From: Saccharomycopsis malanga
Lineage: Eukaryota; Ascomycota; Saccharomycetes; Ascoideales; Saccharomycopsidaceae
Assembly: GCA_004014935.1 (NCBI GenBank)
Contig: CP025325.1
Coordinates: 1,426,001-1,490,000 of the forward strand
Length of the DNA: 64,000 bases
Direction: 5' to 3'
The notes beneath the pieces were generated by a model, which was given only the letters and a program-made list of their open reading frames with translations, had not been told where the DNA came from and made no database searches. A program made the position numbers and the translations under genes. Below are positions 20,331 through 31,664 of this stretch, piece after piece (within the stretch, counting starts at the first letter, position 1; the number at the start of each line of letters is the position of its first letter).

Positions 20331-22835
20331 ATGACGGAACACATATCTGCAGGAACGCCAAAGTCGTTCTCCAAGCCTAAGAGGGGCGGGTTCAGAAACA
20401 ATTCCAAAAAATTCAATAACAGCAAAGTTAGCAGCGAACAACAAAGCCAGCTCAATACGTTGACAGAATTGTTCCCTGACTGGTCGAAGGAAGATTTGTT
20501 AGATGCTTTGGCTGACAACAGTAACGATGCGGAAACTGTTGCTTTGAAGATTGTCGAGGGATCTCTCACCAAGTGGGATGAGGTTAAGAAGCCTACTGCC
20601 AAGAAACACACTAAAGATGATTCTGAATTGAGTTCCAAACATCACAATAATGACTCTTCAATAGCACATGGCCACCGTGGTGCGAGAGAACCTCGCTCGA
20701 AACCTTCTGGAGAAGCAAAGACTGCAAACAAGTCCAAAACTTTCACTAATAATGGCGCCAAGAAGTCATCCAAGGCCAAGGCCAATCCTGCTCTTGCTGC
20801 CGCTACTGTTGCTGCCGCCAATGCTCCTGTTGAAGCCACCACAACAACTGTCACTCCGCCTGCCGTGGCTGCCTCTGCCAGTGCTGCTCCTGCTGCTTCT
20901 CCTGCCAAATTCTCATGGGCCTCTGCATTGTCTTCTAAACCAAAACCAGAACCAAAATCAAAATCCATAGTATCGTCTCAAGCGTCTCAGGAAGATGTTG
21001 AGATACCAAGTGAACCAGTAGAACCAAAAGAAATTGCCGAAGAACCAAAGGCTCCTGTCCAGAAAGAAGAACCAAAAGAAACCATATCCAAATCCCAGAC
21101 TCAATCAAAACAACCGAAACAATCAAAACAACCATCAAAACAACCACAACAAGCTAAACCAAAACCCGCTGCTGCTCCTAAGAAAACTTGGGCTTCTATT
21201 GTTGCTCCTAAACCTGCACCAGTTAAAAAACAACCTCCTAAACAAGAAGAATCAAAACAAGAAGTTAAACCTGCTCAGGTCGGAACTGTTCAGGAAATCA
21301 AAGACATTGAACATGAAGAACAAGCAAAAGACAAAACTGAAGAAAATACTGAAGAAAAACCACAAGATCAACCAGAAGAAATTGTTGTTCCTGTTGCCGA
21401 ACCTACTGTTGAGCAAACTTTAGAAGAACCAACATCGGTTGCTTCGGAAGAGATCAAATCTCCTGAAAAGGTTTCTATTGATCAGTTGATTGATAGTAAA
21501 ATCAATGAATCCGAGGAATCCAAACCAGAACAAACTGAAAAAGAATATCCAGTAGGATCAACAGAATCCACTGCTACTCCACAAACTATTGAACAACCTG
21601 TTTTGCAAGAACAACAACAACAACAGCAGCAGCAGCAACAACAAACATCTGATCGCGTTCGTTTCCCTCGTAGATTGAATCAAGATACTCCTGTTGTCTT
21701 GCCAAATGTTGCTTCCCAAATTGGATCTATTGGTATTTCTTTCGGTTCCTTGGCTTTGAACGAACAACAACAACAACAAGCTTCTCAGCAACAGCAACAA
21801 CAACAACAACAGCAACAACAACAAGCTGCTCAACAACAAACTGCTCAGCAACCTGCTCAGCAACCTACTCAACAAGGTCAACAACCTCAACAACGCCAAC
21901 AATATCAACAACGTCAACAATACAACCAATATTACCAACAGCCAGCTCAAAGTCAAGCTCAGCAACAATCTCAACCTCAACAACGTCAACAGTACAACCA
22001 ATACTATCAGCAGCCAACACAAGGTCAACAATACCAAGACCCACAACAAAAGTCTCACTTTGACTACTATGCTGCTTATCAAAACCATGTTCCAACCTAC
22101 AATTATCCTGGCGCTGACTATTCTTACGACCGTTCTTCTTTCAACAACTATCAATTAAATAACGCTACTGCTTCTCAAAACTCTCCTTTGGTTAGCAACA
22201 ATGCTGCTCTCAGAAACCATAGCAATGGAAGTAACTACGACCAACAAGTTCAACAGTCTCAATACGGCACTCCATCTATTCCAAATGTTGCTCCAACCCC
22301 AACTGCTGAGGCCTCTGTTGTTCCACCTCCAATGGGTTCTGTTGGTATTCCAAGTGCTCAACCAACTGCTAATGGTGCTGCTCCTGCTGTAGCTGCTGCC
22401 GCTGGTACTCCTGGTGCTGCTGCTGGTTATGCCAACCAACCATTTTATAATGTTCCTTATTATTACTACCAGTACCAAAACTATTACCAGCCACAACAAC
22501 CAAACTTTGCTCACTTCCCTAACCAACCTCAACCAAAGGCTTTTGGTAACCAGTATTACCAAAACCAACAACAACAAGGTCAACAACAAGGTAGCCAAGA
22601 CGTAAGTGGCCAACAGTCTGGATCTCAAGTTGATCAAAACAGTGCTTCTCAAGCTGGTGCTAACAATGCTGCTACTCCTGGTGCCCAACCAAATACTCCT
22701 GGTGCTCAACCAAATGTTGCAGCTCCAGGAACCCAGCCTTATTACGCTCACCATCAACAAGCCCAAGTTCCATTTGGAGGCTACAACGGCTATCCTGCTG
22801 ACTACACTAGACAAGCAAACAACTCCTGGTATTAA
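20331..22835 (+). CDS. DEF1: RNA polymerase II degradation factor Def1
   Basis: An 834-residue protein with an N-terminal CUE domain (about residues 37-80: LNTLTELFPDWSKEDLLDALAD), a long Lys/Pro/Glu-rich middle and a Gln-rich C-terminal half with polyglutamine runs near residues 425-500. Def1 recruits elongin-cullin to stalled RNA polymerase II after proteasomal clipping releases its N-terminal part. The Gln-rich part normally tethers it in the cytoplasm. Size and layout match S. cerevisiae Def1 (738 residues). Two motifs, ATSKFSWASALSSK-like and KKTWASIVAPK, recur as short repeats in the middle. The CAA/CAG tracts are likely length-variable between strains. The start is the first ATG, and it fits the CUE position of homologues. 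Confidence 0.9.
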   Translation: MTEHISAGTPKSFSKPKRGGFRNNSKKFNNSKVSSEQQSQLNTLTELFPDWSKEDLLDALADNSNDAETVALKIVEGSLTKWDEVKKPTAKKHTKDDSELSSKHHNNDSSIAHGHRGAREPRSKPSGEAKTANKSKTFTNNGAKKSSKAKANPALAAATVAAANAPVEATTTTVTPPAVAASASAAPAASPAKFSWASALSSKPKPEPKSKSIVSSQASQEDVEIPSEPVEPKEIAEEPKAPVQKEEPKETISKSQTQSKQPKQSKQPSKQPQQAKPKPAAAPKKTWASIVAPKPAPVKKQPPKQEESKQEVKPAQVGTVQEIKDIEHEEQAKDKTEENTEEKPQDQPEEIVVPVAEPTVEQTLEEPTSVASEEIKSPEKVSIDQLIDSKINESEESKPEQTEKEYPVGSTESTATPQTIEQPVLQEQQQQQQQQQQQTSDRVRFPRRLNQDTPVVLPNVASQIGSIGISFGSLALNEQQQQQASQQQQQQQQQQQQQAAQQQTAQQPAQQPTQQGQQPQQRQQYQQRQQYNQYYQQPAQSQAQQQSQPQQRQQYNQYYQQPTQGQQYQDPQQKSHFDYYAAYQNHVPTYNYPGADYSYDRSSFNNYQLNNATASQNSPLVSNNAALRNHSNGSNYDQQVQQSQYGTPSIPNVAPTPTAEASVVPPPMGSVGIPSAQPTANGAAPAVAAAAGTPGAAAGYANQPFYNVPYYYYQYQNYYQPQQPNFAHFPNQPQPKAFGNQYYQNQQQQGQQQGSQDVSGQQSGSQVDQNSASQAGANNAATPGAQPNTPGAQPNVAAPGTQPYYAHHQQAQVPFGGYNGYPADYTRQANNSWY

Positions 22836-26443
<3,608 letters not shown>

Positions 26444-27134
26444 TTGAGACTTTATATAGATCTGCGTTGTTTATTAGACATTTCATTTGCTGTTTGTTAT
26501 TTTATTGTAGTTGTGTTGGCCTATTATGTTTGTAATTCCATTTTTGTTGGACTACTTATATATGCTGCACATTGCATCTCCCTTATTATAGCATCAAATG
26601 TACATAATTTTGTACTCTAGTATAACCTATCATCGCATACTTTCTAATATCGAGACAGAATATTATGTAAACACTATATTATCACATAGTCTATAATATA
26701 TAGACTGTATATTACGTTATATAAAATTTGTATTACTACATACTTCCATGAAGGGAAAGTGACTCAAGTTTCATAGAAACAGAAACAGTTTACTTATATA
26801 CTACTTGCAGTACCTTTGAAGAACGGCATTCAATTAAAATATTATGAACGTATTATAGAACAACATACATTTAAACCAGAGAACAATAATACAACTAAAA
26901 TTATTGGAATATTTGAATTAACCAAAATAAGTGACCATTTCAAGTTCCACATTAAAGCTGACCGGTATATTATAAGCGGACTATGAACTTTGCTTAGTCA
27001 TTTTTACATATTTTTCAAGCTGATTACTACTCTACCGCTTTCCGATATAAGTTCCGCTCATCGCAATTATCAACTTTAAAAAGTTATTTTATATACATCC
27101 ATATACTTTAATCAAACATACACTACGTATCATT
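26444..27134. other. intergenic ARG5,6-RIB5
   Basis: Very AT-rich spacer with no gene. A TGACTC half-site lies at 26760-26765, about 370 bp upstream of RIB5. Confidence 0.6.
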
Positions 27135-27893
27135 ATGTTTACTGGAATAGTTGAACACATAGGAGGTGAGTTGTTCTTATCGATCTTCCCATATTGGTGC
27201 TAAGTTTCTAACAACAGATTAGAAGTCAAATCTATTAGCGAAGGCAATGGCAACACTATCTACACGATAAGTAATGCTAATCCTATACTAGGCGATTGTC
27301 ATATCGGTGACTCCATTGCTGTAAATGGAACATGCTTAACTGTCACAAGATTTACAGAGGACGAGTTCGACGTCGGTATCAGTGCAGAGACCTTTCGTAG
27401 AACCAATTTAGGCGAGCTCAAGGCAGGAAGCTCAGTCAACTTGGAAAGAGCCTTGAGTGCTTCAGGAGATGTCAGATTCGGTGGACATTATGTTCAAGGC
27501 CATGTGGATGGGGTTGCTGTGATAACGGGTAAACAAAAAGACGATGATGGTTCCATAATATTCACTTTCAAATTCACTGACGCACCAACGCTTATTAATT
27601 TCGTTGTTGAAAAAGGGTTTATCTGTGTCGATGGCACTTCTTTGACTGTCACCCGAGTCGATGAGGAAGACGCCACTTTCAGTATCATGATGGTGGTGCA
27701 CACCCAGAAACATGTCATCATGCCTCAGAAGAATATCGGAGACAAAGTCAATATAGAGGTTGATGTCAGCGCCAAATTCATTCAAAAACAAATTGTGACC
27801 CAGTTGAATGAACAAATGGAGCGCAAGGACTCACCTTTTGTGAAGTTGGTCGAAAGGCTTGTTACTAAACACCTAACAGAACGTTCTGTTTAA
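27135..27893 (+). CDS. RIB5: riboflavin synthase (one intron near the start)
   Basis: Exons 27135-27165 and 27223-27893 give 233 residues (S. cerevisiae Rib5 has 238). The intron starts GTGAGT and contains a TTCTAAC branch. Two AGs lie five bases apart; only the second (27222) keeps the frame, giving MFTGIVEHIGEVKSI. Riboflavin synthase converts two 6,7-dimethyl-8-ribityllumazines to riboflavin plus a pyrimidine, the last step of vitamin B2 synthesis, as a cytosolic trimer. The two lumazine-binding halves are visible: GDSIAVNGTCLTV with NLERAL and GGHYVQGHVDG in the first, then KGFICVDGTSLTV with IGDKVNIEVD in the second. The N-terminal MFTGIVE is diagnostic. Without splicing, the visible frame loses the first half. 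Confidence 0.95.
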
Positions 27894-28081
27894 ATCTTTT
27901 ACCATTTTTTTGGTTAGTTTTCTTTTAGATTACATAACACAATGCACAATGTTATTACTAATTCATACAAGCATGTACATTAATATATGAGTGAAATATG
28001 AAAAGAAAACTAAAGTAAAAATGAAGAAGAAAAAAAAACAATATGCCACACTATAAAAACTACCCATTGTCTACTAATTCC

Positions 28082-29707
28082 CTAATGACGCCCTCTTGGT
28101 GCATTGGCATATCTTCCAGCACTCACTTTAACGTTACTGTGGTATCTATTTGAACTGTCACCGTTGGCAAATGGCGAGTAAAAGTTATCGGCACTTCCAC
28201 CTCCAATCCAGTTTTCCAAAAACTTATCATTCTGCTTTTGAACCCATTGTTCGTTTTTGATAGCCTTGGAATATTCTTTTTGATCAGCTCTCAAAATCGG
28301 GACACTATTGTAAGCATCATAATTCTTGGAGTTTTTATTATGCTGGAATCCCCCTTTACCCAACTTTTTCTGCGTGTTTTTTGACAATGGTGACGGTAAA
28401 CTATAACGGTTTCCTTTGTTGTGCCATTCAAAATTCTTCTTCAATAATGGCTTCATTTCCCCAGTCTTAGCATCCACAACAACTGTACAACGTAGAAGAG
28501 TAGCACCTCCGCAATATGCGCAGAAATGCTTAGATGTAGATTCGGTAATTGGTTGTAATTTGAAACAAGCATGGCATCTCAACATATAACTTCTGATTCT
28601 CTTGATCTGCATACCCGTAGAAACATTCATTAGTTTTAAACCAATTTGCAAAGCAACATTTTGTACAGCAAAATCCTGAGATGACAAGGCAACTTTTGAT
28701 CTAAGCTGGGTTTCTTCCAATTTCTCACCAGTATCTTTCCGTATGGTATCACTAAGATTTTCTGAAGTGATCCACTCTCCATCATCATCATCTTCTTCTT
28801 CATCGTCTTTTTCTTCCCCGTTAACTTGATCAGTGCTTTCAAGCTGTGGCACTTCCTTTAATATATCATTAATACTTTGTGCAAGGGCACTAATTTTCAA
28901 ATTTTGTAGGTTTTGAGCAATATCACTTTCTTCTTCTTTACCATTTTCAACTTCGTTTTTTTTTTGCTTCGTTGATCCCTCTTTACTCTCTGCTGACTGG
29001 GACACTTCTTTGTTGTCTACTGACTCTTCTTCGCTTACTTTTAGCTGTGCTTCATTAACAGGTTTGCTATTTGCCTGAGCTGCTTCCCTCTTTTCTCTCT
29101 GTTTCTTTCCACCTCTTCTACGCTTCTTCTTGACCTCTGGCTCATTCTTGACTTCTGAATCCTTATTATGTGGCTTCTCAATTGTTGATTCCTTAATTTC
29201 TGAGTTTTTATTGCCGCCTGACTTTGATACACTTTTCGAAGTTTTGCTACCTGATTTGCTTGGAACAGTGCTCCAGCCGTCATCTTCTCTTTGTTTTTTC
29301 CCAGGCGCATTATCAAAATTTTGAGATTCTAAACCTTTCTCGCTATCTTTCTTTTCACCTGGAAAGCTTCTTAAATGTTCGTGACCGCCATTTAACTCAG
29401 ATTCAATTTCATAAGTAAGGGCAATAATATGCAAATCATTCGCACTCAACACATTGAAATCACCGGTCAACTTAGCAAAGTCAATCACTTTTTTCAAAAA
29501 CTCTGGCTTTGGATGGCGAATCTTCAACTTATCACCCCATAATTCCAAGTTTCTTCTGGCATTCTCATCCTTGATTTCTTTGAACACCGAAGGGGTAACA
29601 TAGAATGATGAGGCGTATGTCGATAATGTACTGATATGCTGGGTAATCAAAGGGTGGGCATCAAGAACCAACGCCTTCACAGGCGGTTCCCTTTCTGTGT
29701 TAGTCAT
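28082..29707 (-). CDS. NOB1: 18S rRNA 3'-end endonuclease Nob1
   Basis: A 541-residue protein. Nob1 cuts 20S pre-rRNA at site D in the cytoplasm to form mature 18S rRNA. The PIN domain fills about residues 1-115: VKALVLDAHPLITQ with the first catalytic Asp, SVFKEIKDENARR, and LTGDFNVLSANDLHIIALTYE. A long charged insert follows (Lys/Glu runs, about 120-330). The zinc ribbon CHACFKLQ to CAYCGGATLLRC comes next, with a basic C-terminus. It is longer than S. cerevisiae Nob1 (459) because of the insert. I chose the ATG complementary to 29705-29707 (MTNTEREPPVKAL) because family members begin just before the PIN strand; upstream in-frame ATGs would add an unrelated tail. Divergent from SGT1. Confidence 0.93.
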   Translation of the reverse strand: MTNTEREPPVKALVLDAHPLITQHISTLSTYASSFYVTPSVFKEIKDENARRNLELWGDKLKIRHPKPEFLKKVIDFAKLTGDFNVLSANDLHIIALTYEIESELNGGHEHLRSFPGEKKDSEKGLESQNFDNAPGKKQREDDGWSTVPSKSGSKTSKSVSKSGGNKNSEIKESTIEKPHNKDSEVKNEPEVKKKRRRGGKKQREKREAAQANSKPVNEAQLKVSEEESVDNKEVSQSAESKEGSTKQKKNEVENGKEEESDIAQNLQNLKISALAQSINDILKEVPQLESTDQVNGEEKDDEEEDDDDGEWITSENLSDTIRKDTGEKLEETQLRSKVALSSQDFAVQNVALQIGLKLMNVSTGMQIKRIRSYMLRCHACFKLQPITESTSKHFCAYCGGATLLRCTVVVDAKTGEMKPLLKKNFEWHNKGNRYSLPSPLSKNTQKKLGKGGFQHNKNSKNYDAYNSVPILRADQKEYSKAIKNEQWVQKQNDKFLENWIGGGSADNFYSPFANGDSSNRYHSNVKVSAGRYANAPRGRH

Positions 29708-30023
29708 TTCGAGGATAGTGCAATTGTTTGTTCTTCCAGTTTTCAAGTCTTGTCTACAATTTGACCTCATATCGAAAAAAAAAAAATTTTTTTGGAGCGA
29801 TGCCATATGCTGAAATATGCGCATACAATGTGATACTCACATTCACAAACGTCATCTGCATATATATGCATTGTCTCGCATGACCCAGCATTTTATGCAG
29901 AAGGTTCGAGATTTTCATGGTGGAGGTTTAAGGTATATTTATCAACGATGTGATGATTATAGGAGGTGACAAGGAGACTCTGAAAGCTACGTATTGGCAA
30001 TTCTTTAGTTGATTTCACAGATT
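29708..30023. promoter_or_regulatory. shared NOB1-SGT1 divergent promoter region
   Basis: A 316-bp spacer between divergent starts. It contains ATGCAT (29866-29871) and related strings (CATATGC near 29807, ATGCGCAT near 29817, TTATGCAG near 29893), a motif also clustered in the ASE1-RAD26 spacer. Confidence 0.45.
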
Positions 30024-31223
30024 ATGAGCTCTACCCTTGTTGACCAGGCCAAGACAGCCAATGAGAGTGAAAATTATGAGAAAGCTGTTCAGCTTTTGGA
30101 TAAAGTGATACAGGACAATAATAAGCATTTTGGAGCCTATCTTGAAAGGGCAGTGTCCCACCAAAAGCTCAAGGAGCATAATAAGGCTATATATTTGGAT
30201 GCATACAATGCATTGCTCATTGCAAAGGAGCGTCATAAGCGGACAGACATTGCCCTTGCGTATTTCAGAATAGCCGTCAATTTCTTCCTTCTTAAAAACT
30301 ATTATAGTGCATTCAAGTATCTTAAGTATGCCGAGAAGTATGGGATTGAGAACAGTGCGCTTTTAGGCGTGTGGTATGCTAAAGTTTCAAAGAAACTCAA
30401 AATCGATGATGCTGCATTATGGGATTTTTTGAGCTCTTTGAATCTCGATGATTCCACAGCGGAGACAGAGCTCATGGCAGAAAAGAAAGTGATTTTTGGT
30501 GAACAGAAAGCTGCTGTAAATGAAGCTGTATCTGATAAGAAAACGCAGCCAGCAGTTCTTCCAAAAGCACTTCCTGTTACACCAAAGCCGGCAGTTTCTG
30601 TCTCGTATCCACCGCAAGATCAAGTGAAAAAGGAGTTTTACGAAAATGCTACGACTGTCACTGTATCTGTTTATATAAAGCATGTTCCTAAAGACTCTTT
30701 CAAAGTTTTTTTTGCGGAAAATTCTATTGAGTTTGAGTTCAAGACCGAGTCTGGTAGCGACTATATATACTCGTTGGACAATCTTTCTGGGCAAATTGAT
30801 CCACAGGCTTCATCGTACACTGTGTTTGGCACTAAAGTAGAGCTTGTATTGGCGAAAAAGACCTCTGGATTGTGGAAAAGTCTCCAGACAGAACCAGCTG
30901 TGGATGAAAGCATAGAAGGAAACGGCACAACACAGACTTTTGAAAATAATCACGCTCTTCAGTATCCTTCCAGTTCTAAGAAACAGATTGACTGGACCAA
31001 GCTTGATGCTGAGTACGGCAACGAGGAAGACGAAGAAGGCGACGAAATGAAATTATTTTCAAGTATATACAAGAACGCTGATCCAGACACCAGAAAGGCA
31101 ATGATGAAGTCTTACACTGAGAGTGGCGGAACAGCGTTGAGTACCAATTGGGCAGAAGTCAGTCAGAAAAAGTACGAGATTGATCCTCCTGATGGTATGG
31201 TTGCCAAAAAGTGGGATGAGTAA
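30024..31223 (+). CDS. SGT1: Hsp90 co-chaperone / SCF and kinetochore assembly factor Sgt1
   Basis: A 399-residue protein (S. cerevisiae Sgt1 has 395). Three TPRs fill about residues 1-130 (KTANESENYEKAVQLLDKVI, then FGAYLERAVSHQKL). The CS domain lies at about 203-285 (FYENATTVTVSVYIKHVPKDSF, FKTESGSDYIYSL). The SGS domain is C-terminal (IDWTKLDAEYGNEEDEEGDEM, LFSSIYKNADPDTRKAMMKSY, STNWAEVSQKKYEI). Sgt1 links Hsp90 with Skp1 for SCF ligase and CBF3 kinetochore assembly. The start is the ATG at 30024; the codons before it in frame include no other ATG. It lies between NOB1 and ASE1 as in S. cerevisiae. A dispersed repeat copy begins about 20 bp after its stop codon. Confidence 0.95.
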   Translation: MSSTLVDQAKTANESENYEKAVQLLDKVIQDNNKHFGAYLERAVSHQKLKEHNKAIYLDAYNALLIAKERHKRTDIALAYFRIAVNFFLLKNYYSAFKYLKYAEKYGIENSALLGVWYAKVSKKLKIDDAALWDFLSSLNLDDSTAETELMAEKKVIFGEQKAAVNEAVSDKKTQPAVLPKALPVTPKPAVSVSYPPQDQVKKEFYENATTVTVSVYIKHVPKDSFKVFFAENSIEFEFKTESGSDYIYSLDNLSGQIDPQASSYTVFGTKVELVLAKKTSGLWKSLQTEPAVDESIEGNGTTQTFENNHALQYPSSSKKQIDWTKLDAEYGNEEDEEGDEMKLFSSIYKNADPDTRKAMMKSYTESGGTALSTNWAEVSQKKYEIDPPDGMVAKKWDE

Positions 31224-31242
31224 TGTTTTTTTTGAATGTATT

Positions 31243-31503
31243 TAGTAATAATAATAATAATAATAGTAATATCTTATATTTCGAGCCCAGTAAATATCAG
31301 TTACGTATATACACGCCATGTTTGAGGGGACTTGGTAAAACTCAGTGGGGAAACCCCAATCATGTCCCTGTCATTATTATCCGCTCACCCTTGAGCCTAT
31401 TATGTTTTTTTTCTCTATTTAGGAGTATCATCTGCTGAAATATCCTGCCAGGTCTTTTTTCTCTTCTTCGAAAGCACTAGCCACTGAGCCATCCTGCCGG
31501 GCG
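31243..31503 (-). mobile_element. SINE-like retroposon, copy A (with duplicated head)
   Basis: Minus-strand copy of the dispersed family. On that strand it starts near CGCCCGGCAGGATGGCTCAG, with an A-box-like TGGCTCAGTGG (31481-31491). It ends in a B-box-like GGCTCGAAATA (31277-31287) and an ATT-repeat tail (about 31243-31265). At about 260 bp it is longer than copies B and C because the head is present twice in tandem: a second, diverged GGCAGGATATTTCAGCAG follows some 50 bases after the first. A possible 10-bp duplication AGTAATGTTT occurs at 31219-31228 and near 31506-31515, but extra bases lie between it and the tail, so it may be chance. It sits between convergent SGT1 and ASE1. Confidence 0.7.
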
Positions 31504-31664
31504 ACAGTAATGTTTATATGTATATATTAATTGCTACGTTAATTGCTTGACAAATTGTAGAGTATAGTATCTACTTAAAATGTATACAATTCATAGAAAT
31601 CTCTCGGATTAATTCATTTTCAAAGTTGTTAATATATCGTAAGGCAAATACTCCGTAAAAACTT
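31504..31664. other. 3' spacer of SGT1 and ASE1
   Basis: AT-rich DNA between the repeat copy and the ASE1 stop. Nothing further seen. Confidence 0.6.

Noticed and set aside
20668-21423. Second-frame Pro/Leu/Asn-rich plus-strand frames inside DEF1
   Set aside because: Frame shadows of low-complexity DEF1 sequence.
21558-22814. Long minus-strand Leu/Ser-rich frames opposite DEF1
   Set aside because: They are the reverse reading of the CAA/CAG-rich coding strand; their composition follows from the polyglutamine repeats.
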